Shown in pieces: positions 22,167 through 32,600 of a stretch of 64,000 nucleotides of DNA. Source of the stretch: Euleptes europaea (taxonomy: Eukaryota > Chordata > Lepidosauria > Squamata > Sphaerodactylidae); NCBI RefSeq assembly GCF_029931775.1, contig NC_079318.1, positions 77,101,614 through 77,165,613 on the forward strand, written 5' to 3'. Position 1 is the first letter of the stretch; each line of letters opens with the position of its first letter. The notes under the pieces were generated by a model that saw nothing but the letters and a program-made list of their open reading frames with translations, made no database searches and was not told the DNA's origin. A program made the position numbers and the translations under genes.

Positions 22167-24573
22167 GGATCCATGCCCCTATTCATTAAAAACCCAAACA
22201 TTTGCCCTGAGATATCAGCTTCCAAGCTACTGGGCAACTTCTAAGTTTCATGCAGGATGTTGCTTTAATCAGAGGATTGCAGCCCCTCCAGCTGTTCCAA
22301 TAATTTCTAAATATCTAGAATCCCTTGCAACTACTGAAATGGGCTGTAGTACAGAATTATTATACCACAATACATTTTTGGTCCTTAAGATGTCACAAGA
22401 CTCCTGCTGGTTTTTACCAGAATCTCGCATTCTTGTGAAGGAAAATATTTATTTTTTTAACCCTTTGGAGTTACAAAAAAAAATCTTCCAAAGCATTCAT
22501 AGAAAGATGCCTCGGAGGAGCCGAAAATCTCACCCAGTGAGCAGTGCAAAAGGGAGAGTTCTGTCTCGCCACTGTCTCAGGCTATAATTATCAGACAATT
22601 CAAAAGCATGAGTATCGGAATCCCTGCAGGGCAAAGGAAACACAACTCACACTTGCAAGCTATAATAATCCAGCACACTGAGTCAGCATTTTCAGTGAGC
22701 TTTCCCTCTCACCCAAGCTAACCCAGCCTGTGTGTGGCTCTTAAATATCCACGTCAGGACAAGGTCCAGCCTAGTCTTCCCAGAGTTTTCTGTGGGAAGG
22801 GGAGTTTTTGTTTGACAGCATTGAATGTGCATAGTGGGAATCATCTACTATTCCTTTGCAAATTCAGCAGATGATAGCTGGGCAGTGTTCAACAACAAAA
22901 ACAAGTGAAAAACATTGTTACAACTGTATTCAATGTGAATGTGTGTGCCGTGACTTTCAGGCTACATTCCTGGTAATTGTTTCTGTACTTCTCTGTCACA
23001 CACACACAGGTGCTCCAATGCACAAGGGGGAGATGAGAGCAGCAAGAATGTGGCTGAAAGACTTAGCTTGAACACTGGAAAGATCTTTGGTTATCTGATC
23101 CGATCCACTGTTGTGTAGACATGAGAGAGGTTGATAAATGGAACAGGTGCACTTTAAAAGCAAAAGTTCCCAATTTTTTTTTTTAAAAAGGACATCATTT
23201 GGACATATTTAATGTCATGCGATGACAGTAACCGGGCTACATGCATCCGTGTTTTTCAAGGAATCATCAGCATAATTGCACACTGACCTGTTTCATGAGA
23301 AGTCATCACAGGGCCCAGCCTATAAATTAATGACCCAGCATTCAGATAAAAACTAAAAGCATTTCCAGAAATAGATGAAATGAATTGATTTGGGAAGAAA
23401 CCAGTATAAAAAGAGACAACTATTGGGGAGGGAATTATTCAATAGAAATAGATCAATAGAAATGGGGGAAATTAATAGAGGTAGGAGCAAGGCAAACTGT
23501 TTGAACGATGAGAACATTGTCTATCACTTTTGTAATCCCTTCTTTTTTTCTTTCCTTCTTCTCGTCTGTACCCCAAAATTTATTAATAAAAATGTTTTTT
23601 TAAAAAAACTATAAGCATTTCCTTCACAGTATGTATGGATGAGCACCATGTAAAAGGTCGGGTTCAAAAAGGGGAGGACTGGGTTGACAGCCATCTGTCC
23701 ACCAAAAATGTCCTGCTGCATTCTACAGGTAGGGCTGCTCCTAAAATGCAAGGTGATTCAGCCAGAGACTGTGGGTGTACCTGTGTAGAGCATGTGCTGA
23801 CCATGCACAGTTGAATGCTGTATCAATGACTCAGCACCATTTTACCAATTAACGATCATGCCATATGGCACCAATAGTCAACTAACAAAACTGAGGAAGT
23901 TTCCAGCTAGCAGAAAGGGGGGGAACAGAAAAGAGAGAGCACCTCTTTTAGATACCTATTTGAAATAAAGCAGGGACTCCTAAACCAAGTTGTGACTATA
24001 TAATCAGTAAACATTTCAGTGAGGAAATGCTGAGTGAACATATTCCACTCGGAGGATACACCCATTATTACAAAATAGTATAAATGAGTCATAGTAATAT
24101 GCTTTTTTACAAGAGCAGGATTGTGTCTAAAAAGTGACTGTATTACAACTGCCCGCCAGAAGGCCCTCAGATGAGCACCTCCCCTGCTGCCCCCCAGCCC
24201 ATCATTCATCCATACAAGGCAGGTTGTAGAAATGTTTCCTCTGCAATTCACCTTGCAAGGAAGATTTCAGGTAGATGGCAGCACAGCAGGCCTTCTCTGC
24301 TGCTACCCACCTGGGATCCATCCATACCACTGGAATTCTCACCCCCAGCTTGCAGTAAAGAAATCTGCGGGAGGGGATGTTAGAACTCTGCCTCTCAGCC
24401 CAGAAAAGAACTCAGACTTGGTATTCTGAACACTGAATCCCAGGGGCTTCCAACAGAAACAAAAACTCTTGGGATAGAGGGAGAAGTTTCTGTTCCTTAA
24501 GGGATGGAAGGAGACGTTTCTGGGTAAGTATTGGTATGCTTGTAATATAAGATGTAGGGAAGGAGGTGGTAAA
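22167..24573. other. Gene-free segment
   Basis: A 140-codon frame at 22165-22587 has no recognisable domain and no splice or promoter context. Nothing else is supported. Confidence 0.4.
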
Positions 24574-24754
24574 GGCCATTTATGCATGGGAGGTTTTGCC
24601 TTGGATTTGCCACCCTCTAGATGCGCATTTTCCCCATCCAAATTCTCAAAACTCAACAATAAGCCCCCATGCAGAGTTTTGAGAATTCGGACAGGGAAAA
24701 TGTGCATCTAGAAAGCAGCAAATCCAAGGCAAAACCTCCCATACATAAGTGACC
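24574..24754. repeat. Hairpin miniature element
   Basis: Arms of about 80 bp facing each other around a ~19-nt loop: GGAGGTTTTGCCTTGGATTT on the left matches AAATCCAAGGCAAAACCTCC on the right, and ATTCTCAAAACTC matches GAGTTTTGAGAATT near the centre. The ends GGCCATTTATGCATGGG and CCCATACATAAGTGACC are inverted. This is a MITE-like structure; target duplication is unclear (perhaps AAA). Confidence 0.7.
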
Positions 24755-25290
24755 AAAGACGGAAAAGGACTCTGAGATTTTAAAATCCTCTCTGGATGCT
24801 TTATCCTGTTCGCCCAAGCTCAAATAGGGTCAAAACTTTGGCCCATTCAGTGTTCACTTTCTAGGGAAAAAGTGGCACCAGGGCTGAGAGACAGCCCAAG
24901 ATATGTTGCCTAAGGCAAAAAATCTACATAATGCCCCCTTGTGGCAAAAATATAATAACTCACATAATTTCTCAAGTTAGCTGACACAGTACCAGGGACT
25001 TTTCTGCACACTGGACTTGTTCCGGATTTTCTTGGCAGTGAATCCATAAACATTGGAGTTGGCTTGGGCATGGTTATTCCACACGTCTGCCATCCCTCTG
25101 CATTTTCACAGTTGTGGAGTCAGTTCATTTTCTTCTGCACCTGCCTCAAATAATTAGGATTTTCAAGGGAGGGTGCTGTCATCATCGGTGGAATCACCGC
25201 CCCTCCTTTTTAAAAAGGCCCTAAAAGATCAACATATCAACATAATGTTTCCCAGCAACTCTAAATCAGCTTCTAAGGAAAAATTGGGGT

Positions 25291-26148
25291 AAAAGTGGTC
25301 TCGAAGCAGGGATGTGGAATGGTTTAGCATAGCCCGATCTAGTCAGAACTTGGAAGCAAAGCTGGGTCGGTTCTTGTAAGGGAGACCTCCAAGGAAGACT
25401 CTGCCAAGGAAGGCAATGGCAAACCACCTCTGCTTAGTAGAAAAGGGCAAGAGTCCAGTAGTTCATACTCCTGCTCATCTTCTAATGTGATTTATGCCAT
25501 CACATGCCAGCAATGCCCTTCCACAATCTACATTGGACAAACAGGTCAGTCTCTTAGACAAAGATTAAATGGACATAAGTCTGACATAATATTCAATATT
25601 ATTGAATGTTGAGCATAATATTCAAACCACAATATTCAAAAAACAGTGGGGGAACATTTCAACCTTCCAGGACATTCTGTTGCAGATTTAAGAGTAGGAA
25701 TTTACAAAGGAATTTCAAAGGGTGATTGGAAAGAGAAACTGATGAATTACACACCCATCTCTCCCCTGGACATCACAGACTCTTCTGCATACCTCACCTA
25801 ATCCCATCACGCCTGCTATTCACATGTACATACTGTTAACATTGACATACTAATGCTTGTCTGAATTCACTCTCCTCTATTTAAAGACAGATGGATTCAC
25901 ATTCTAGCTGTATCTAAAGAAGTGAGCTGTGGCTCACGAAAGCTCATACCCTACCAGAAAATATTTTTGTTAGTCTTTAAGGTGCTACTGGACTCTTGCC
26001 CTTTTCTACTACTGCAGACAGACCAACACGGCTACCCACTGTGAATCACCTCTGCTTAATCACCTGCCTTGAAAGCCCCACTAGGGGATGCTATAAGTCA
26101 GCTGCGACTTGACAGCACTGAACACACACACACAAAAGTGGTCTCGAA
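25291..26148 (+). mobile_element. 5S-derived SINE split by a Penelope-like insertion
   Basis: SINE 25306-26133 with perfect 15-bp target duplications AAAAGTGGTCTCGAA (25291-25305, 26134-26148). The head has CCCGATCTAGTCAGAAC and GGGAGACCTCCAAGG (5S-like); the tail has AAGTCAGCTGCGACTTGAC and a CA run. The PLE at 25437-26046 interrupts it. Confidence 0.85.
25425..26058 (+). mobile_element. Penelope-like element, GIY-YIG end and 3' tail
   Basis: Insertion 25437-26046 (610 bp) with 12-bp duplications CACCTCTGCTTA (25425-25436, 26047-26058). Near 25480-25700 the plus strand translates to a GIY-YIG-like stretch (VIYAITCQQC, then TIYIGQTGQSLRQRLNGH), the endonuclease domain that identifies PLEs; the RT part is absent and the frame is broken. 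Its first 25 bp (25437-25461) are an exact inverted copy of 25985-26009, the snap-back structure typical of PLE 5' ends. The tail carries the stem GTGAGC...GCTCAC followed by GAAAGC. Confidence 0.82.
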
Positions 26149-27504
26149 AGAACTGGGGGGAAACAGCGGGGGGGGGAACCCAACAAAACTGAAATAAAAA
26201 ATAAAGGCACAAAAACGTGTGCAGAAATCAGGGGAAAAACTGAAGCACTATGGAACTAGAACCAATGAAAAAAACAATGTGGAAAAGCCCCAGAGCCAGG
26301 AGGTACATTATACTTAGGAGTTACAACGTTCATTCTTTCAGCAGCTTTTAATGCAAAGATAGTAACTGGACCGTTTGAATGATTCACTCTTTTCATCTGG
26401 GAACTGCACCCAACCCCTGCCTGTCACAATCAATCACTATAGTCCCTATCAGACTCCCTGCCTAGTCCAGGATACCTCCTATCCCTTCCCCCTCCAAAAC
26501 CCAACTGCCCTTTTTGCCCCGTGGCTATTGACAGTTAAACTGCCCAGGTGTTCCCCCCCCCCTTCACTTCAGAGTTCCATACAACTTTCAGATCTGATTG
26601 GTCTGCTCTGACCAGGAAGAATAGTGGGCGGAACCTTCTCCTGTCCATCACAGGAGGGCACTCTGCAGGGATTGTGATGCCACAGAAGCCACTCCCTGAA
26701 GCTGCCATATTCTCCAGGGGAACTGATCTTCGTAGTCTGGAGATCAGTAGCAATTCCAGGAGACCTTCAAGGCCCCATCTGAAGGTTGGCAACCCAATGA
26801 CCTTATCTGTCTAGGTGGTGCCTGCACAGCTTTCATACCCACCAAGGTGTGCACAGCTCACCTTGTGGCTTGTCACAGGTTAGCGATGGCTTTGTGGCAA
26901 CTGGCTGCAAGACCAGGTTGTTGACTGGGCCCCTAGTGGGTTGCTATACATTGGACACAAGTTGAACCAGACACATCTAGACCAAATCCAACCATTCTGG
27001 AAGGCCGGTACTGTGTGAGGTCTCTTTACGGCTGGCCAGTTGTGAGTGGAAAGCACTCTGGATCTGCTCAGGAGCACACCCACTGTTCTTATTTCCTAGG
27101 GTCCAGAACTGAGACTTGGCCGTGAAAAAAGATACTGATCCCTGGTACAAATTAAGCCCTTGTGGCATGCCACTTGTTCCTTTCTAATATCAAAATTATT
27201 TTAACATTCCAGTGGAATGGTTTAATTAATTTCACCAAGAACATACAACTTGGAGCCAGCATATCTTCTCCCATATGACCCTACCCATCCACTCTGGTCA
27301 TCTTCAGATGCCTTGCTTTGGGTGCCCCTGCCATTTAAAGCTAGACAACCCAAGAAAGGACCTTCTGAGTTGTGGTGCCAAAACTTTGGAACTCCTTTCC
27401 CAGGGAAATTCATGTTGCCCTTTATTGTTGTCTTCCATCAGCAAGTAAAGAGTTTTTTGTTTTGTTTGGCATACTCCCAATAACTGTTATTAGCCCACCC
27501 CCTT
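26149..27504. other. Gene-free segment with a diverged hAT miniature
   Basis: About 26575-26800 looks like a diverged relative of the 17.2-kb hAT miniature (TTCTCCAGGGGAACTGATCT, GAAGGTTGGCAACCC). The remainder is unassigned. Confidence 0.4.
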
Positions 27505-27630
27505 ACTGATAGTTTCAGAGGGTAGCCATGTTGATCTGTAGTACAACAGCTAGGTTCACTTCCAGTAACACCTTAAAGACCAATCAGAATTTTGGGATAT
27601 ATGCTTTCAAGAGTCAAAACTCTCTTTGTC
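27505..27630 (-). mobile_element. Penelope-like 3' tail
   Basis: On the minus strand it reads TCTGACAAAGAGAGTTTTGA, CTCTTGAAAGC, then TCTTTAAGGTGTTACTGG and a CATGGCTACCCTCTGAAA end, the same order as the tail of the PLE at 25437-26046. Confidence 0.6.
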
Positions 27631-27644
27631 AGAACACATGATGG

Positions 27645-27857
27645 GGAAGGAGGAGGAGGACTTGGTTTTTATATGCCAACTTTCTCTACCTTTTTAAGGA
27701 GAATCAAACCATCTTACAATCGCCCCCCTCCCTCCTCTGAGGGAACTGTGATTGGCCCAAGGTCACCCAGCAGGCTTCATGTGGAGGAGTGGGGAAACAA
27801 ACCCAGTTCGCCAGATCATAGTCCGCCGCTCCAAACCACTACACCACGCTGGCTCTC
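27645..27857 (-). mobile_element. tRNA-derived CORE-type SINE
   Basis: On the minus strand it begins GAGAGCCAGCGTGGTGTAGT (tRNA-like A box), continues with a TTTGTTTCCCCACTCCTCCA segment, the CORE word GGGTGACCTTGGGCCAAT, and ends in the TATAAAAACCAAGTCC tail type. Nearly full length. Confidence 0.75.
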
Positions 27858-27932
27858 AAAAGCGTTGACCCCAACTCTTGTTGGTCTCTAAGCTGCCACT
27901 GAACTCGAATCTAGCTGTCCTCCCTTAATGTG

Positions 27933-28056
27933 CTCTGATCTGGATGGCTCAACCTAGCCCAAGCTTGTCAGATCTTGGAAGCCAAGCAGAGTTAACCCTG
28001 GTTAGTGCAGGCAATGGCAAAACCACTTTCATGGCAGTATACATGCACGCACACAA
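27933..28056 (+). mobile_element. Decayed 5S-derived SINE
   Basis: Keeps CTTGTCAGATCTTGGAAGCC, AAGCAGAGTTAACCCTGGTT and the GGCAATGGCAAAACCAC body. The Bov-B-type tail is lost apart from a short CA-rich end. Confidence 0.6.
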
Positions 28057-28653
28057 CCTTATTGTCTGATGTGTGTTTGTTGTTATTGAGTTGTGTATTT
28101 TAGACACACTTTATTTTAAAAGCTCATTTGCTCTTGAAATGTTTTAATGTTTTGATATTTGCTGGTGTGGAGGAATTATTTGGGTGGAAGGGCAGCATAC
28201 AAATGTTTTATAAATCAAATAAACCTCTTCTTCTCCCAATGTTTTAATTTTGCATTCTGGGTGATAGATTTCTGTGTAACTCAAAACCTCGCACACTGCT
28301 AAGAAACACCTTCCTGACCCCATGAAATCTGGCAATCAGAAGTTCTCCCCTTTCTCCACTCCTTAGCAGACTATGGACTCTTAGAGCGTTCGACAAGGAA
28401 TCCCCCCCCCTTAAGCAACCATGCTAATACATCCACTCCACTTAAAATTAGTGACAAAAGGATTTCTGCTATCCCAACCGCAGCTGAGCTGGCCCCAGAG
28501 CACAAACGCCCCAGTGGATCACTGGGGGGAAGTGACTGTATAAGACCCAAGGAAACTCCAGGTTCCAAATGCTCGATGCTGCAGAGCAGACATAAATCAC
28601 CTTTATAAAGACCTTGCATTCATGGCTCATTACCAATGCTGATTTTTCTACAC

Positions 28654-28939
28654 CACTGGTTCCCAACCAGGGGTCCGTGGACCCCCAGGGGTCCGTGAGA
28701 ACTAAATTAAGGTCCGTGAAACAAAGTTATAAACCCATAATAAATTAATATTTTCAATTAAAAGTTCTCTATTATAAAATATATATATTCAAATATAATT
28801 CTAAGTTTAATGTTTAACTAACAGTTATGATTAAAGTTTATTTTCAAATTCCCGGAATTTTTATTTTGAACCTTGGGGTTCCTGCACCGAACAAAAAAGT
28901 CCTAGTGGTCCCTGGTCAAAAAAAGGTTGGGAACCACTG
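28654..28939. mobile_element. hAT-like miniature transposon
   Basis: Terminal inverted repeat CACTGGTTCCCAACC at the left against GGTTGGGAACCACTG at the right (one mismatch), with inner GGGGTCCGTGGACC and GGTCCCTGG words. AT-rich interior of 286 bp, no transposase. The right end abuts the PLE tail that starts at 28940. Confidence 0.7.
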
Positions 28940-29192
28940 CTCTCCCCTGGACATCACAGACTCTTCTGCATACCATACCTAATCCCATCACGCCTGCTAT
29001 TCACATTTACATACTGTTAACATTTACATACGAATGCTTGTCTGAATTCACTCTCCTCTCCTTAAAGACAGATGGATTCACTTCCTAGCTGTATCTGAAG
29101 AAGTGAGCTGCGGCTCACGAAAGCTCACACCCTGCCAGAAAATATTTTTGCTAGTCTTTAGGGTGCTACTGGACTCTCGCCCTTTTCTAATA
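28940..29192 (+). mobile_element. Penelope-like element, 3' end
   Basis: Collinear with 25757-26008 of the other PLE copy (CTCTCCCCTGGACATCACAG, then CTGAAGAAGTGAGCTGCGGC, GCTCACGAAAGC, GTGCTACTGGACTC). It starts exactly at the end of the hAT miniature, so either the hAT jumped into this PLE or the PLE is 5'-truncated there. Confidence 0.75.
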
Positions 29193-29199
29193 AACCACC

Positions 29200-29566
29200 A
29201 GGTCAAAGTTCTGTTTCCCCAGCATCAAGATCAAGATCGAGGGACGAGCCGCACCGGTTGAATTCCCGCCTGCCGCCAGGGAGGCGTCACAGCAGCCCCC
29301 AAAAGGGAAATCCGAATTCGGTCTGGATGCGTGCAACCCCAGGTCCCACAAACAAGGCGCCTTTGAAACGTGAGCCGGAGCCAAAAAAAATCAACCACGC
29401 GCCCCTTTCGCCAGCAGAAAGTCCGGTTTGGGAGTCGCCGCCTGCGATCAGCTGAGCGGCTGTGGTCATGTGACCGAGCCTTGCCTGGGAGGAAACGCCG
29501 CGAGTAGCAGCTGCAGCCTGGCGGGGGTCATTGAAGAGGATCGGGCTGGGGCGAGGGGCGGCGAGC
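29200..29566 (+). promoter_or_regulatory. SLC35F6: CpG-rich promoter and 5' UTR of SLC35F6
   Basis: GC- and CpG-rich stretch directly before the start codon, with no TATA box, as expected of a housekeeping CpG-island promoter. The transcription start is not defined. The ATG at 29567 follows GCGGCGAGC. Confidence 0.6.
29464..29475. promoter_or_regulatory. M-box/CLEAR-like E-box
   Basis: GGTCATGTGACC, 92 bp before the ATG. It matches the TCATGTG M-box and is one or two bases from the GTCACGTGAC CLEAR element bound by MITF/TFE factors. A single site, so the assignment is tentative. Confidence 0.4.
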
Positions 29567-29643
29567 ATGGCCTGGACCAAGTACCAGCTCTTCCTGGCTG
29601 GCCTGATGCTCATCACGGGCTCCATCAACACCCTTTCCGCGAA
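29567..29643 (+). CDS. SLC35F6: SLC35F6 coding exon 1
   Basis: Residues 1-25 plus two bases of K26. The donor is GTAAGG. It encodes the first transmembrane helix. Confidence 0.95.
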
Positions 29644-32600
29644 GTAAGGCGAGGAGGGGGCTCCCAAGGGACCTTCCTCTGGTTTTAAGGGGCAGCTGCA
29701 GTAGAGAACTCCCTTTCTGCCTGGGGGCTAGTAGAAAAGGCCGAAAGGGGGGCTACCGAATGGGTTGCGAGCAGGCAAAGGTGGGGGATCTGGAGAATGG
29801 TTGACGTGAGGTTGTGAATGGTTGCTAATGAACTTCTTAGCATGTTGGATTGGGGGAGGGCAGATGGGGAGGTAGCTGAATGCATACACGCACGAACTAC
29901 AGCCAATAATCTTATTGCGGTACTTGGAAGATGAACAGACTTTAGCGTGGCATCAGCTCTGTTGGGCCGGGGTCAAAGGGGCCGCTGAAATGAGCGGGGA
30001 GGGAAAAGAGCCGCTCGGATTACTGTTCCCTTCCTGCTTCTTGTCGTCTCATTCATTTTCTCCTGGGCTGGGGAGAGAAGAAATTTGCAGCCACACAAAC
30101 ACCATCCTTACGTCACCGTTCACATGCATCAAAGATATGGCCTAGAGGAAATTTGGGGGTGAGCTGGCATCCCGTCTTCAAACATTCTTGGGGGATTAGG
30201 AAAATAGTTTCCATCTTCATTTGGATTTTGTTGCTCATGGTTCCCTTTGCCTTTGTTTGCCCTGCCGATTGTGCACTGAGTCTTTGGCAAATGGGGGAGC
30301 AGCTGCTGAGTGGGAATCTCTGGACTAGGGCCTGAGAAGCCGATGACACTGTTGACTGCCTTTATCTGCTGTTTCCCTGGCTATAGTATTCAGTCATTGG
30401 ATTCCAGAAGGGCATTAGTGGGCCAGCTTGGCAAAGTATTTCCAGAAATACAGAATAGCAGAGAGAAGGAACACATTTATCTAAAAAGGACTAGTAGTAA
30501 ATATCCAGCTTCTCGTAAATGCATTTAATGAGGCCTCTTCTATGATCCTTTATGGCAGGGTGATGCACTTTAAGATACTTCCTTGTAATCAGGACATAGA
30601 TTGAAAGAGATGTCTCTTTCAGTCAAATGTCTTGCCGGAGGGGACTTTCTCCTCTTCTTGTTGTGCCCTTTTTCTAGTTCATTGCCCATAGCTATCTTTG
30701 GCGAGAGTCAGGGTTGGCTTTGCACACTTCTTGGGGGTGAGAGAGTGTGGTAGTCTTGTAGCTTTCTGGTTTTGGCTACTTATTGCTATATGGGCCCTCT
30801 ACACAAAGCAGTGCCTCCCTAGTGTAGAGCGCACAATTTTGGAAAACAATCTTCTCATTTCAGCATGGAATTTTGGGTGGAGCATATAATCCATGAAGGC
30901 TGTTAATGTTTGCTAACTAAAAACCCAAGTTTCTAGACCTCATGCAAATGGTGCTTATAACAGGCTCCAACATTTAGTGAGTGGGACTTCTGTTTCTTAA
31001 ATGCCTTCTCCTATGCTCTGCAGTTTTGTTTGTTCTGTCTGCATTCATATCTTTGATGCATGTGAACGGTGACGTAAGGATGGTGTTTGTGTGGCTGCAA
31101 AAATGAAGGTTTTGAACCCTGAGGCCGTGTTGGTCTTTACATTCCTTCAAACACAACTCTGAGTAAACTTATTTTTATCTTGGCTCCTTCTTACAAAATC
31201 CAGGTCTGACTAAGCAAATATCCCGACATCTGCATTGCCAGTGGCATTTCAGATGAGGTCACCCGTGCCCTGAAATTCTGCTGGCTTGGCTTAAAAGTTG
31301 CTAACAGAGATGTCTCTGGAACCTTTTGCCTATTTTGTGTACCACAAAGTGTACTTGGTGTAGCTGTGACATAACCCCATGAGTATGAGAGATCAGTCAG
31401 CCCTATCAAAATATATGTCTGGCTAGAGTTAGGCCTGAGTACAACATCAGAAATAACTGTTTTATCATGGCCCACCTGCTTCTAGGCTGTAGTACCAGTT
31501 CGGACTGCAAGAAGGGGAGACTCACATGATTGAATGCTCCTCCTATGTAACAAAGTTCCCTCTGTGTGCAGGGAACCCTTCTCCCTGCACTCTGGTTTTT
31601 TTCTGCTTATATTATTCTGCAATGCCTCCTGTCACTCGCTGCTGCTATTTTAAAATTTATAATAATCATTATAATATTTATAATATTCAAAATTTATAAT
31701 AGTCATTATAAATCATTATAAATAATCATTATAAATTCTCTGTGTAGAGAATTTCTTCATATGGCGGAGCTCCCAGCTGTAATCTGTGGTTGTATGGTCA
31801 GATGCAGGTTGCCTACCCCATCTGTTCTGTATGAGAACTAGGCCAATAAAACTAGGACTCCCATTAGCTTACATGGTAGTACCCAATTTCTCCCTTGTTC
31901 TGCATAATACCATATTCTGCATAATACCATCTCTGCCCTTCCCATCCCTCTTCTCTTGGCCTAACGCTCAGTTCTCATCCACAGTGAAAGTGAGTTAATG
32001 TAACTGCACACACCTACATCCCTTGTTACCATTGACTGCTCCATGTGTCCTGTCCCATTGTTTTCTTGACCATAGTTGAAATTCAGACTGTAGGCGACTT
32101 GGACCAGAGATCTATTTTTTTCTGCTTATATTATTCTGCAATGCCTCCTGTCACTCGCTGCTGCTATTTTAAATTTATAATAATCATTTCTGAGCCATGT
32201 AGTGGTTAGAGTGTTAGGGTCTGGGAGACCCAGGTTCAAATGCTGACTTTGCCATGGGAGCTCACTGGGTGACTTTGGCCAGTCACACTCCCAGCCTAAC
32301 CTACCTGATAAGGTTGTTGTGATGATAAAATGGAGGAGAGGAGACTAACATAAGCCTCTTTTGATCCCTGTTGGAAAGGAAAAACAGGGTATAAATGAAA
32401 TAAATAAATTTGGATGAGCCTTCTAGGGATTTTTTTGGAGCTACTTCCTTGAAAGATGTGCAGGTGCTTTAAGGTGAGGATGTTCTGTCTCATAAGAACA
32501 TAAGAAAGGCCATGCTGGATCAGACAAAGGTCCCTCAAGTCCAGCAGTCTGTTCACACAGTGGCCAGCCAGGTGCCTCTAGGAAGCCCCCAAACAAGACG

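Noticed and set aside
22165-22587. Plus-strand 140-codon open frame
   Set aside because: No motif, no splice or promoter context, and within a gene-free repeat-rich segment.
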